Shown here: positions 8,016 through 16,519 of the stretch, piece by piece
Position numbering within the stretch: the first letter of the stretch is position 1
Layout of the letters: each line of letters opens with the position of its first letter
Source: Saccharothrix tamanrassetensis
GTDB taxonomy: Bacteria > Actinomycetota > Actinomycetes > Mycobacteriales > Pseudonocardiaceae
Length of the DNA: 64,000 nucleotides
NCBI RefSeq assembly: GCF_014203665.1
Contig: NZ_JACHJN010000002.1
Coordinates: 310,001-374,000 of the forward strand
Direction: 5' to 3'
Position numbers and translations under genes: made by a program
Notes under the pieces: model-generated
What the model saw: the letters and a program-made list of their open reading frames with translations, nothing else
Told to the model about the DNA's origin: nothing
Databases searched by the model: none

Positions 8016-8915
8016 TCACCGCAGCCAGTTCGGCAGCAGTTGGGCCAGGCGGCGCACCGCTCGGTGTTGCAGGGCCTTGACGGCGCCTTCGTTGCGACCC
8101 ATCTTCGCGGCCGTCTCGGCCACGGACAAGCCCTGGATGAAACGCAGAGTAATGCACTCTCGCTGATCGTCACCGAGTTGGGCCACGCAGCGGAGGAGTT
8201 CGGCGTTGGCCGCGTCGGTCAGCACCTCCTGCTCCGGACCGCCGGTGACCTCGCGGTTGTCCGCCAGCTCGGCGGTGGTGATCTCCAGCCGGTAGCGGCT
8301 GGACTTCACGTGGTCGAACACGATGTTGCGGGCGATCGTGACGAACCAGGCGCCGACGTCGCGGCCCTGGTAGCTGATCGACCCGATGCTGCGCAGCGCG
8401 CGCAGGAACGTCTCGCTGGTCACGTCCTCGGCCAGGGTCCGGTCGCCGACCCGGAACAGCACGTACCGGTACACCACGTCCACGTACCGGTCGTACAGCG
8501 CGCCGAACGCGTCCGTGTCGCCGGCCTGGGCGGCACGCACGAGGTCCCACGGCTCTTCCGCCGCGTTGCTCTCCGCGCTCTCGATCGTGGTGGACCGCCC
8601 TCCCCCGTTCCACATCGAGCGGAGCCTCCGCGCCGGGCGGCTGCCGACCGCCCGACCTCCGGCTCCGCCGACTGCCGTCCGAGTGCCGGCCGCGCCGGCT
8701 GTGGTGCCGGCGCCGACTCGGCCGGCTGTTGTCTTGTATCCGTCTCCGCCGGAGGTCGGCCGACTCCCGTCTCCGCCGGAGGTCGCCCCGGTGCCGACTC
8801 CGCCGGAGGTCGGCCGGTTCCCGTCTCCGCCGGAGGTCGGCCGATTTCCGGCCTCGCCGACTGTTGTCCGGTTTTCGGCTTCGCCAAACGTGTTCTCGCG
8901 TGCCCTGGCGGTCAT
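8016..8915 (-). CDS. bldN: BldN-type ECF sigma factor
   Basis: RNA polymerase sigma factor of the ECF class. The core spans the last 190 residues. Region 2 reads DAFGALYDRYVDVVYRYVLFRVGDRTLAEDVTSETFLRAL, and region 4 reads LRFIQGLSVAETAAKMGRNEGAVKALQHRAVRRL. These match Streptomyces BldN closely, as does the location upstream of a glutaredoxin-rex-hem block. ATG 8915 gives 299 residues with a 100-residue N-terminal extension built of 9-residue repeats. ATG 8615 gives 199 residues and has GGAGG 9 bases upstream, so it is a serious alternative. Streptomyces BldN is made with an N-terminal pro-sequence, which favours the longer form. Probable role: control of aerial growth genes. Confidence 0.85.
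   Translation of the reverse strand: MTARARENTFGEAENRTTVGEAGNRPTSGGDGNRPTSGGVGTGATSGGDGSRPTSGGDGYKTTAGRVGAGTTAGAAGTRTAVGGAGGRAVGSRPARRLRSMWNGGGRSTTIESAESNAAEEPWDLVRAAQAGDTDAFGALYDRYVDVVYRYVLFRVGDRTLAEDVTSETFLRALRSIGSISYQGRDVGAWFVTIARNIVFDHVKSSRYRLEITTAELADNREVTGGPEQEVLTDAANAELLRCVAQLGDDQRECITLRFIQGLSVAETAAKMGRNEGAVKALQHRAVRRLAQLLPNWLR
8640..8880 (-). repeat. 27-bp tandem repeats encoding a 9-residue Gly/Thr repeat
   Basis: About eight degenerate 27-base units, read on the minus strand as G-x-x-x-T-S/A-G-G-x, for example GNRPTSGGD, GTGATSGGD and GSRPTSGGD. The period is a whole number of codons and Gly is kept at fixed places even in diverged units. That supports translation as an N-terminal extension of the sigma factor. 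Confidence 0.75.
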
Positions 8916-9086
8916 CGGCTCGCGGCACCTCCAGAGAGTCGCCGTCCGGGCAGCATACGTGTTGTTACTCCGTAGTAGGTAGCGGCAACCGGTCTCGAAT
9001 CTGCGACGCGTTCGGCGGCACTGCCTGACGCCGCCCGCGCGTGACAGACTGCGCAGAGGTCCGCTGTCGTTCACCAGGAGGTCGAG

Positions 9087-10556
9087 TTGACCGCTTCCGC
9101 CCGCAACGTCGCCGACCTGGTTCGCGCCTCCGCGCACCGTGGACCCAAGCACGTGGCACTGGTCGATGTCACGACTGCGAATAGTTACACCTGGTCCGAG
9201 TTCGACTCCTTCGTGGACCGCGAAGCCCACCGGCTGGTGGACGCGGGCGTCGAGCCCGGTGACCGCGTGGTGGTGCGGCTGCCCACCGGCCCGGCGTTCT
9301 GCGCGGCCGTGTTCGGCATCCTGCGCGCGGGCGGCGTGGTGGTGCCCGCCGGTCCCGGCCGGCCCAACCGCGAGCTGCAGCGACTGGTCGCCGACAGCGG
9401 CGCCCGGCTGCTCGTCGGCGACGGCGGCGGCTCGGACGCCGAGGTGCTCCCCGAACCGGAACTCGTGCCCGGCGAGGAGTTCCGGACCATCGGCTCCGGC
9501 GAGGACCTGGCCGTGCTGGGCTACACGTCCGGCACCTCCGGCGTGCCGCGCGGCGCGATGCTGTCCCACCGGGCGCTGCTGGCCAACGTCGACCAGTGCG
9601 CCACCCTGCGCCCCGCCCCGGTGACCGCCGGCGACCGCGTGCTGCTGGCGTTGCCGCTGTTCCACGTCTACGGCCTGGGGCCGGGCCTGTTGCAGGTGGC
9701 CGGCGCGGGCGCGACGGCCGTGCTGCTGGAGCGCTTCGACCCGGACGGCGCGCTGACCGCCATCCGCGAGCACCGGGTCTCCACGCTCGTCGGCGTGCCG
9801 CCGATGTACCAGGCGATCCTGGCGCAGCCCGTGGAGCGCCTGCGCGAGGACCTGGCCACCGTGCGGCTGTTCACCTCCGGCGCGGCTCCGCTGGCGGCCG
9901 GGCTGCTGGACGCCATGCGGCAGGCCGTGGGGCTGCCCGTGTACGAGGGCTACGGCCTCACCGAGACCGGCCCGGTGCTGACGTCGACCCTGGTGGGCGG
10001 CGTGCCCAAGCCGGGGTCGGTGGGCCGGGCGCTGCCGGGCGTGCAGGTGCGGCTGGTGGACACCGACGGGCGGCCGCTGGACCAGGACGAGGACGAGCCG
10101 GGCACCGGGCTGGTGGCCGCGAAGGGCGACAACCTGTTCAGCGGGTACTGGCCGGACGGGGCGCACGGGCCCGACGCGGAGGGCTGGTTCCGGACCGGGG
10201 ACGTCGGGTATTTGGACGAGGACGGCGACCTGCACCTGGTGGACCGGGCGGGGGACCTGATCATCGTCAACGGCTTCAACGTCTACCCGCACGAGGTCGA
10301 GCAGGTGGTGGCCGAGCTGGACGGGGTCGCCGAGGCCGCCGCGGTGGGCGTGCCGGACGAGCGGACCGGGGAGTCGGTGAAGGTGGTGATCGTGCTCGAC
10401 GAGGGCGTGGAGCTCACCGAGGACACCGTGAAGGACCACTGCACCGCCCGCCTGGCCAAGTTCAAGGTGCCCGCGGTCGTCGAGTTCGCCTCGACCCTGC
10501 CGCACTCGCCCACCGGCAAGCTCGCCCGCGCCCGGTTGCGCCTGCCGCTGGGATGA
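9087..10556 (+). CDS. Acyl-CoA synthetase / AMP-binding ligase
   Basis: A 489-residue adenylate-forming enzyme that would activate a carboxylic acid with ATP and load it onto CoA. The phosphate-binding motif is GYTSGTSGVPRGAMLSH, the A5 motif is YEGYGLTETGP, the hinge motifs are GWFRTGDVG and VDRAGDLIIVNGFNVYP, and the catalytic Lys lies in SPTGKLAR near the C-terminus. The TTG start at 9087 is selected by AGGAGG five bases upstream. The acid used is not predictable from sequence, and a fatty or short-chain acid is possible. The glutaredoxin gene starts 2 bases after the stop, so the two are co-transcribed. Confidence 0.9.
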   Translation: MTASARNVADLVRASAHRGPKHVALVDVTTANSYTWSEFDSFVDREAHRLVDAGVEPGDRVVVRLPTGPAFCAAVFGILRAGGVVVPAGPGRPNRELQRLVADSGARLLVGDGGGSDAEVLPEPELVPGEEFRTIGSGEDLAVLGYTSGTSGVPRGAMLSHRALLANVDQCATLRPAPVTAGDRVLLALPLFHVYGLGPGLLQVAGAGATAVLLERFDPDGALTAIREHRVSTLVGVPPMYQAILAQPVERLREDLATVRLFTSGAAPLAAGLLDAMRQAVGLPVYEGYGLTETGPVLTSTLVGGVPKPGSVGRALPGVQVRLVDTDGRPLDQDEDEPGTGLVAAKGDNLFSGYWPDGAHGPDAEGWFRTGDVGYLDEDGDLHLVDRAGDLIIVNGFNVYPHEVEQVVAELDGVAEAAAVGVPDERTGESVKVVIVLDEGVELTEDTVKDHCTARLAKFKVPAVVEFASTLPHSPTGKLARARLRLPLG

Positions 10557-10557
10557 T

Positions 10558-10800
10558 GTGGGCGTGAGCCACCACGTGACGTTGTTGAGCCGGGTCGACT
10601 GCCATGCCTGTGAGCAGGCCAGAGCGGATCTGGAGCGGATCTGCGGCGAGCTCGGGGTGCCGTGGGACGTGCGGGACGTCGACGGCGACCGCGAACTCCG
10701 CGCCGAGTACGGGGACCGGGTGCCGGTGATCCTGGTGGACGGTGCCGAGCACGGGTACTGGTCGGTCGAGGAGGCGCGGCTGCGGGCTGCCCTCGCCTGA
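10558..10800 (+). CDS. Glutaredoxin-like thiol-disulfide protein
   Basis: An 80-residue thioredoxin-fold protein with the redox pair Cys15-His-Ala-Cys18 (RVDCHACEQA) and a cis-Pro segment RVPVILVDG. It belongs to the short glutaredoxin/DUF836 group found just upstream of rex-hemA in Streptomyces and near hemA in M. tuberculosis (Rv0508). It likely reduces protein disulfides in the cytoplasm. The start is GTG 10558, 2 bases after the ligase stop, with GTG 10564 as an alternative. Confidence 0.87.
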   Translation: MGVSHHVTLLSRVDCHACEQARADLERICGELGVPWDVRDVDGDRELRAEYGDRVPVILVDGAEHGYWSVEEARLRAALA

Positions 10801-10880
10801 TCGCGGCCCGGTCGGCGCGCCGGCCACCCGGTCCTCGCGGAATCATCGAACCGGTTCGCGCCGAGGGCCGAATCAAGGGC

Positions 10881-12371
10881 ATGAAGCGTTGGACCGCTGC
10901 CCTGATCGGCATCCTCGGTGTCGCGGCCGCCCTGGCTGTCGGGCACCTCGTCGCGGGTCTGGCGGGTCCTGCGGCTTCGCCGTTCCTCGCCGTCGGCAAC
11001 ACCGCGATCGACTTCACGCCCACCCCGCTGAAGGACTTCGCCGTCCGCACGTTCGGCACCTACGACAAGCTCGTCCTGCTGATCGGCATGGCGGTGGTCA
11101 TCGCGGGTGTCGCCGTCGTCGCGGGGCTGCTCTCGCGCGACAACCCGCTGCCCGGCACGGTCCTCGCGGCCGTTCTCGGCGTGGTCGGGGTCGCCGCCGT
11201 CCTCTACCGACCCGACGTCGGCCGGCTCGGCGTCCTCGCACCGATCGCGGCCGGGATCGCGGGCGTGGTGGTGTTCCGGTGGCTGCACCGGCTCGCTTCC
11301 CGACCCGAGGCCGGTAGCCGGAGCCGGCGGGGGTTCCTGATCGCGGCGGGCGCGAGCGTGCTCGCCGGGGTGGGCGGCCAGTTCATCGGAACCCGGACCG
11401 ACGTCGAGGGCTCGCGCCGGGCGGTCGGCGACCTGACGCCCGCGAAGCCCGCCCCCGCCATCCCGGACGGCGCGGACTTCGCGGCGGACGGCACGCCCGG
11501 CTTCATCACGCCCAACCGGGACTTCTACCGGGTCGACACGGCGCTGAGCGTGCCGCGCGTGCGGGCCGAGGACTGGGTGCTGCGGGTGCACGGCATGGTC
11601 GACCGCGAGCTGAACCTCCGCTACGACGACCTGCGCGGCCGTGACCTGGTCGAACGCACGATCACCATGACCTGCGTGTCCAACGAGGTGGGCGGCCCGT
11701 ACGTCTCGACCGCGAACTTCGTCGGCGTGCCGTTGCGGGACGTCCTGCGCGAGGCGGGCGTCCGGCCCGGCGCCGACCAGTTGTTCTCCACCAGCGTGGA
11801 CGGCTGGACCGCCGGCACCCCGGTCGACGTCGTCATGGAGGAGGACCGGGGCGCGTTGATCGCGCTGGGCATGAACGGCGAGCCGCTGCCGGTCGAGCAC
11901 GGCTTCCCGGCCCGGCTGGTGGTGCCCGGCCTGTACGGGTTCGTGTCGGCCACGAAGTGGGTGGTCGACCTGGAGCTGACCCGGTTCGGCGACAAGCAGT
12001 CCTACTGGCTCGACCGGGGCTGGGGCGAGCGGGCCCCGATCAAGACGATGTCGCGCATCGACAGCCCCAAGGGGCTGTCCAAGGTGTGGGGCAGGACCCG
12101 GGTGGTCGGGGTGGCGTGGGCGCAGCCGAGCGGGGTCGCGAAGGTCGAGGTGCGGGTGGACGGCGGTCCGTGGCAGGCCACCCGGCTGTCCACCGCCGTG
12201 AACGACTCGACGTGGCGGATGTGGCGGATCGAGTTGGACCTGCCGTTCGGCGGGCACACGGTGGAGAGCCGCGCCACGGACAACTCCGGCTACACCCAGC
12301 AGCAGGCCCGGGTGGACCCCATCCCGGACGGCGCGACCGGCTGGCACTCGATTTTTTTCACGGTCGAGTGA
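10881..12371 (+). CDS. Membrane-bound molybdopterin-dependent oxidoreductase (sulfite oxidase family)
   Basis: 496 residues. About four hydrophobic segments occupy the first 150 residues. They are followed by an internal twin-arginine-like stretch (SRSRRGFLIAAGAS) and then a sulfite-oxidase/YedY-type molybdenum cofactor domain. The presumed Mo ligand is Cys265 in TITMTCVSNEVGG. A C-terminal Mo-co dimerisation-like domain (VAKVEVRVDGGPW, ATDNSGYTQ) completes the fold. The catalytic part should face outside the membrane. The substrate is unknown. The ATG at 10881 has a weak AAGG upstream. It is followed by a fasciclin lipoprotein gene, a pairing also seen in other Actinobacteria. Confidence 0.87.
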   Translation: MKRWTAALIGILGVAAALAVGHLVAGLAGPAASPFLAVGNTAIDFTPTPLKDFAVRTFGTYDKLVLLIGMAVVIAGVAVVAGLLSRDNPLPGTVLAAVLGVVGVAAVLYRPDVGRLGVLAPIAAGIAGVVVFRWLHRLASRPEAGSRSRRGFLIAAGASVLAGVGGQFIGTRTDVEGSRRAVGDLTPAKPAPAIPDGADFAADGTPGFITPNRDFYRVDTALSVPRVRAEDWVLRVHGMVDRELNLRYDDLRGRDLVERTITMTCVSNEVGGPYVSTANFVGVPLRDVLREAGVRPGADQLFSTSVDGWTAGTPVDVVMEEDRGALIALGMNGEPLPVEHGFPARLVVPGLYGFVSATKWVVDLELTRFGDKQSYWLDRGWGERAPIKTMSRIDSPKGLSKVWGRTRVVGVAWAQPSGVAKVEVRVDGGPWQATRLSTAVNDSTWRMWRIELDLPFGGHTVESRATDNSGYTQQQARVDPIPDGATGWHSIFFTVE

Positions 12372-12377
12372 TTTCGG

Positions 12378-12403
12378 TCGAACCGGATCGCGCCCCGGTT
12401 CGA
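12378..12403. promoter_or_regulatory. Inverted repeat before the fasciclin lipoprotein gene
   Basis: TCGAACCGG (12378-12386) and CCGGTTCGA (12395-12403) are perfect 9-base complements around an 8-base centre, 7 bases after the oxidoreductase stop and 46 bases before the lipoprotein start. There is no T tract, so it may be an operator or promoter element rather than a terminator. Confidence 0.5.
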
Positions 12404-12449
12404 ACGTCTCAGTGAACACCGAGTCCGGTAAACCAGAGGAGTATCCGCC

Positions 12450-13103
12450 GTGCGGAACAGCAAGCTCGCCCTCGTCGGCGCCGTCGCAGCAGCCGCCCTG
12501 TCCATCTCGGCCTGCGGCGGCGGGGACAACGCGTCCAGCGGCAGCACCGCCGCCGAGCCGACCACCACCACCCCGATGACGACCACCCAGGCGATGGCCG
12601 ACGGCGTCACCAAGACCACCGACGTGTTCGGCCCCGGTTGTGCCGGCGTCCCCCAGGACCCGTCCGACCAGGGCTCCCTGCAGGGCATGGTCGACGACCC
12701 GGTGGCCACCGCCGCGAGCAGCAACCCGCTGCTCACCAAGCTGGTCGCGGCGGTCAAGGCCGCCGGGCTGGTCGACACGCTGAACTCGCAGGAGGCCATC
12801 ACGGTCTTCGCGCCGGCCGACCCCGCGTTCGCCGAGCTGGGTGACGCCAAGTTCGCCGAGCTGGCGAACGACCCGGCGACGCTGGGCAAGATCCTCCAGT
12901 TCCACGTGGTCGGCAAGCGCTACGACGCCCAGGGCCTGGAGTCCGCCGGCTCCGTCAAGGCGCTGACCGGCCAGGAGCTGAAGATCTCCGGCTCCGGTGA
13001 CGCGATGACCGTCAACGGCGCGCCGGTGCTGTGCGGCAACGTGCCCACCAAGAACGCCACCGTGTTCGTGATCGGCAAGGTCCTCACGCCCCCTGCGGCG
13101 TGA
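12450..13103 (+). CDS. Fasciclin-domain surface lipoprotein (MPT83-like)
   Basis: 217 residues. A lipoprotein signal ends in I19-S-A-C22, so Cys22 should be lipidated and the protein held on the outer face of the membrane. A Thr-rich linker follows. The rest is one FAS1 domain with AITVFAPADPAFAEL and LQFHVVGKRYD. FAS1 domains usually mediate adhesion or protein contacts. GAGGAG at 12438-12443 precedes the GTG start by 6 bases. Three stacked hairpins follow the stop. Confidence 0.92.
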   Translation: MRNSKLALVGAVAAAALSISACGGGDNASSGSTAAEPTTTTPMTTTQAMADGVTKTTDVFGPGCAGVPQDPSDQGSLQGMVDDPVATAASSNPLLTKLVAAVKAAGLVDTLNSQEAITVFAPADPAFAELGDAKFAELANDPATLGKILQFHVVGKRYDAQGLESAGSVKALTGQELKISGSGDAMTVNGAPVLCGNVPTKNATVFVIGKVLTPPAA

Positions 13104-13111
13104 CCCGGCGG

Positions 13112-13217
13112 CCCTCGCGCATCCCCCCGCGCGAGGGTCACCCGATGCGGCGAGACCGCATCGCCACGGGGTGAGCCGGGCCACCGCGTATCTGCGCGGC
13201 GGCCCGGCTCACCTTTG
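13112..13217 (+). terminator. Three stacked hairpins after the lipoprotein gene
   Basis: CCCTCGCGC/GCGCGAGGG (13112-13120, 13129-13137), GATGCGG/CCGCATC (13144-13150, 13156-13162) and a perfect 13-base pair GGTGAGCCGGGCC/GGCCCGGCTCACC (13170-13182, 13201-13213) followed by TTTG. The last hairpin is the most terminator-like. Together they separate the lipoprotein gene from the rex promoter. Confidence 0.75.
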
Positions 13218-13285
13218 CCGTAGGGGGGATGTTCCATGGGGGTTGACCGCGTTCCGGTGGCCCGGCAGGGGCCCGGCCACCGACT

Positions 13286-13313
13286 TTGTGCATACGTTCA
13301 CAAGCGGTACGGT
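13286..13313 (+). promoter_or_regulatory. rex promoter with Rex operator (ROP)
   Basis: TTGTGCATACGTTCACAA at 13286-13303 matches the Rex operator consensus TTGTGAA-n4-TTCACAA at all but two of the fixed positions. TTGTGC at its left end can serve as -35, and TACGGT at 13308-13313 as -10 with a 16-base spacer, so bound Rex would block the polymerase. This indicates self-control of rex and probably of the hem genes behind it. Confidence 0.8.
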
Positions 13314-13379
13314 GGTCGCATCACTCCGCTGGTGAAGATGCCCGGCGGACCAGTGCGTCGGATGTCGAGGAGAACCAGC

Positions 13380-14162
13380 GTGGCGGGTCGGCGGGGCGAG
13401 GGTGACGAGGTTGTGACCGCCTCCCCGAAGAAGACCGCCGAGCCGCCCGCCGAAACCGTCGCCGACGTCCGGGAACGGGCCCGCGCGATCCCCGAGGCGG
13501 CGGTCGCCCGGCTGGCGGTCTACCTGCGGGTGCTGTCCGGGATGGCCGAGCAGGGCGTGACCACCATCTCCAGCGAGGAGCTCGCGGGCGCGGCCGGGGT
13601 CAACTCGGCGAAGCTGCGCAAGGACCTGTCCTACGTCGGGTCGTACGGCACGCGGGGCGTCGGGTACGACGTCGAGGTGCTCGTGAGCCACATCGAGCGC
13701 ATCCTCGGACTCACCCGCAAGCACTCCGTCGCGGTGGTCGGGATCGGTAATCTTGGTCACGCGCTGGCCAACTACGGCGGGTTCCCCAGCCGGGGCTTCC
13801 CGGTCGCCGCGCTGTTCGACATCGACCCGGACCTGACCGGTGTGCCGGTAGGCGGCATACCGGTCCACCACATCGACGACATCACGTCGGTCTGCGCCGA
13901 GCGCGAGGTCTCGATCGGCGTGATCGCGACGCCGCCGCAGGCGGCCCAGGCCGTCTGCGACCGTTTGGTATCCGCCGGAGTCCAGTGCATCCTGAACTTC
14001 GCACCCGTCGTACTCCAAGTGCCGGACTACGTCGAGGTGCGCAAGGTCGACCTGGCGGTCGAGATGCAGATCCTGTCGTTCCACGTAGCTCGACGGGCTG
14101 ACGAAGCCGCCGTCGACGTGGTCAACGGCGTCGGTGTGGACGGGGTGGTGATTCGCCCGTGA
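13380..14162 (+). CDS. rex: Redox-sensing transcriptional repressor Rex
   Basis: A 260-residue NADH/NAD+ sensor that leaves DNA when NADH is high. The N-terminal winged helix reads [52 protein letters not shown]. The Rossmann domain has [16 protein letters not shown], and the C-terminus has the domain-swapped helix region ([16 protein letters not shown]). GTG 13380 is preferred because AGGAG lies 7 bases upstream. GTG 13413 is an alternative with a poorer site. The extra N-terminal residues are not conserved. A Rex operator lies 76 bases upstream. The order rex-hemA-hemC-hemD-hemB matches Streptomyces. Confidence 0.95.
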   Translation: MAGRRGEGDEVVTASPKKTAEPPAETVADVRERARAIPEAAVARLAVYLRVLSGMAEQGVTTISSEELAGAAGVNSAKLRKDLSYVGSYGTRGVGYDVEVLVSHIERILGLTRKHSVAVVGIGNLGHALANYGGFPSRGFPVAALFDIDPDLTGVPVGGIPVHHIDDITSVCAEREVSIGVIATPPQAAQAVCDRLVSAGVQCILNFAPVVLQVPDYVEVRKVDLAVEMQILSFHVARRADEAAVDVVNGVGVDGVVIRP

Positions 14163-14232
14163 TGGTGCGGGTTTCGAGCCGAACGGCTCCGCGGGGCACG
14201 TCGGCCCGGCCGACGACGGGCTCGGTGCCGGC

Positions 14233-15567
14233 ATGAGCGTCCTCGTCGTCGGGCTGTCCCACCGCACCACACCGGTTCCCGTGCTGGAACGCGTCGCCGT
14301 CGCCGACACCGACCTCGGCAAGCTGCTCGACCAGCTGCTGAAGGCACCCAGCGTGTCCGAGGCCGTGCTGCTGTCGACCTGCAACCGGGTCGAGGTCTAC
14401 GCGGTCGTCGAGACCTTCCACGGCGGTATGAACGAGGTCGTGGAGGTGCTCGCCCGGCAGGCCGGCGCCGAGCCCGCCGACCTGTTCGAACACCTCTACG
14501 TGCACTACGCCGCCGCGGCCGTGGAACACCTGTTCTCGGTCGCGGGCGGGCTGGACTCGATGGTGGTCGGCGAGGCCCAGATCCTCGGCCAGCTGCGCAC
14601 CGCCTACAACCGCGCCGACGAGGCCGGGGTGGTCGGCCGCACCCTGCACGAGCTGATCCAGCAGGCGCTGCGGGTCGGCAAGCGGGTGCACACCGAGACC
14701 GACATCGACCACGCGGGCGCGTCCGTGGTGTCCGAGGCGCTGGCCGACGCCGGCGAGGAGCTGGGCGGGCTGGCCGGCCGCACCGCGCTGATCGTGGGCG
14801 CGGGCTCGATGGGCGGCCTGGCCGCCGCGCACCTGCGCCGGGTCGGCATCGGCGAGGTGGTGGTCGCCAACCGGACCGCCGCCAACGGCGCGCGGCTGGC
14901 GAACGCGCTGGCCGCGGACGGCGTGACCGCCCGGTCCACCGGCTTGGCCGACCTGACCGCCGAGATCGCGCGGGCGGACGTGCTGTTCGCCTGCACCGGC
15001 TCGGTGGACGTGGTGGTGGGCGCCGAGCTGATCGGCGACCGCGAACCCGGCCGGCCGCTGGTCGTGTGCGACCTCGGCCTGCCCAAGGACGTCGACCCCG
15101 CCGCCGCGCTGCTGTCCGGCGTGCGCGTGGTCGACCTGGAGACCCTGCAGCGCAGGCTGTCCGACGCCCCCACGGGCCAGGACGCGCTGCGCGCGGCGGA
15201 GATCGTGACCGAGGAGGTGCGCGGCTACCTGGCCGGGCAGCGCTCGGCCGAGGTCACGCCCACCGTGACGGCGCTGCGCAAGCGGGCCGCCGAGGTGGTG
15301 GACGCCGAGCTGCTGCGGCTGGACTCGCGGCTGCCGGAACTCGACGAACCGGTCCGCGCCGAGCTGGCCAAGACCGTGCGCCGGGTGGTCGACAAGCTCC
15401 TGCACACGCCGACGGTGCGGGTCAAGGAGCTGGCCGCGGCACCCGGTGGCGCCGGCTACGCCGAGGCGCTGCGCGAGCTGTTCGGGCTCGACCCGCAGAA
15501 GCCCGCCGCCGTCAGCACCCCCCATTCGACGCAGAACCCGACGCAGACCAAAGGTGAGAAGCGGTGA
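14233..15567 (+). CDS. hemA: Glutamyl-tRNA reductase
   Basis: Reduces glutamyl-tRNA to glutamate-1-semialdehyde with NADPH, the committed step of haem synthesis. The protein has 444 residues. It begins [21 protein letters not shown], carries the nucleophile Cys50 in [12 protein letters not shown], a GEAQILGQ segment, and a Rossmann motif [14 protein letters not shown]. It is followed without a gap by hemC (GTGA overlap). No strong ribosome binding site precedes ATG 14233, but this start aligns with the family. Control by Rex through the upstream operator is likely. Confidence 0.96.
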   Translation: MSVLVVGLSHRTTPVPVLERVAVADTDLGKLLDQLLKAPSVSEAVLLSTCNRVEVYAVVETFHGGMNEVVEVLARQAGAEPADLFEHLYVHYAAAAVEHLFSVAGGLDSMVVGEAQILGQLRTAYNRADEAGVVGRTLHELIQQALRVGKRVHTETDIDHAGASVVSEALADAGEELGGLAGRTALIVGAGSMGGLAAAHLRRVGIGEVVVANRTAANGARLANALAADGVTARSTGLADLTAEIARADVLFACTGSVDVVVGAELIGDREPGRPLVVCDLGLPKDVDPAAALLSGVRVVDLETLQRRLSDAPTGQDALRAAEIVTEEVRGYLAGQRSAEVTPTVTALRKRAAEVVDAELLRLDSRLPELDEPVRAELAKTVRRVVDKLLHTPTVRVKELAAAPGGAGYAEALRELFGLDPQKPAAVSTPHSTQNPTQTKGEKR

Positions 15568-16505
15568 ACCGCACCCTGAGGATCGGCACGCGCGGCAGTG
15601 CGCTGGCACTCGCGCAGACCGGTCACGTGGCCGACGCGTTGCGCGCCGCCGGCGCCGACGTGGAGATCGTGACCATCTCCACCCCCGGCGACCGCTCGTC
15701 CGCGCCGGTCGCCGAGATCGGCATCGGGGTCTTCACCTCGGCGCTGCGCGACGCGCTGGCGAACGGTGAGATCGACATCGCCGTCCACTCGTACAAGGAC
15801 CTGCCCACCGCCCGCGACCCGCGCCTGGCGCCGGCCGCCGTGCCGCCGCGCGAGGACCCGCGCGACGCGCTGGTCGCCCGGGACGGCCTGACCCTGGGCG
15901 AGCTGCCCGTCGGGTCCAGGGTCGGCACCGGCTCGCCCCGCCGGGCCGCGCAGCTGGAGGCGCTGGGCCTGGGCATCGAGGTCGTCCCGCTGCGCGGCAA
16001 CGTGGACACCCGCATCCGCAAGGTGGTCGACGGCGAGCTGGACGCCGTCGTGCTGGCCCGCGCCGGCATCGCCCGGCTCGGCCGCACCGCCGAGATCACC
16101 GAGACGCTGGAGCCGATCCAGATGCTCCCCGCGCCCGCCCAGGGCGCCCTCGCCGTGGAGTGCCGGGTCGACGACGTCGACACCGAGCACCTGCTCCAGT
16201 CCACGCTGGACGATTCGGCCAGCAGGGCCGCTGTCACCGCCGAGCGGGCCTTGCTGGCCGAGCTCGAAGCGGGGTGCAGCGCGCCGGTCGGCGCACTGGC
16301 CGATGTGGTGGAAGACCTTGACGACCAGGGAGCGGTAGTCCTCCGCCTGTCCCTGCGCGGGGTCATGGCGACGGAGGACGGCGACCTCCTCCGTGCGTCC
16401 GCCACCGGTGACTTGACCGCAGCAGAGGAACTCGGCCGCGCGCTGGCCGCCGAGTTGCTCGACCTCTCCGGCCTCGCCGCTGCGCGGTCGGAGGGGCGTA
16501 GTTGA
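15564..16505 (+). CDS. hemC: Hydroxymethylbilane synthase (porphobilinogen deaminase)
   Basis: Joins four porphobilinogens into hydroxymethylbilane. The 313-residue protein starts [14 protein letters not shown]. It has HSYKDLPT, the [10 protein letters not shown] and [11 protein letters not shown] blocks, and Cys238 in [10 protein letters not shown], which holds the dipyrromethane cofactor. The GTG at 15564 overlaps the hemA stop by 4 bases, and GGTGAG lies before it. The C-terminal domain is slightly divergent but of normal length. Confidence 0.96.
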   Translation: MNRTLRIGTRGSALALAQTGHVADALRAAGADVEIVTISTPGDRSSAPVAEIGIGVFTSALRDALANGEIDIAVHSYKDLPTARDPRLAPAAVPPREDPRDALVARDGLTLGELPVGSRVGTGSPRRAAQLEALGLGIEVVPLRGNVDTRIRKVVDGELDAVVLARAGIARLGRTAEITETLEPIQMLPAPAQGALAVECRVDDVDTEHLLQSTLDDSASRAAVTAERALLAELEAGCSAPVGALADVVEDLDDQGAVVLRLSLRGVMATEDGDLLRASATGDLTAAEELGRALAAELLDLSGLAAARSEGRS

Positions 16506-16519
16506 TGGGGAGTGCCCTG

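Noticed and set aside
8016..13184. A 1722-residue open frame on the minus strand
   Set aside because: It is open only because of high GC content. From 8916 on it runs antisense through the ligase, oxidoreductase and lipoprotein genes. Only the last 900 bases (8016-8915) are a gene, the sigma factor.
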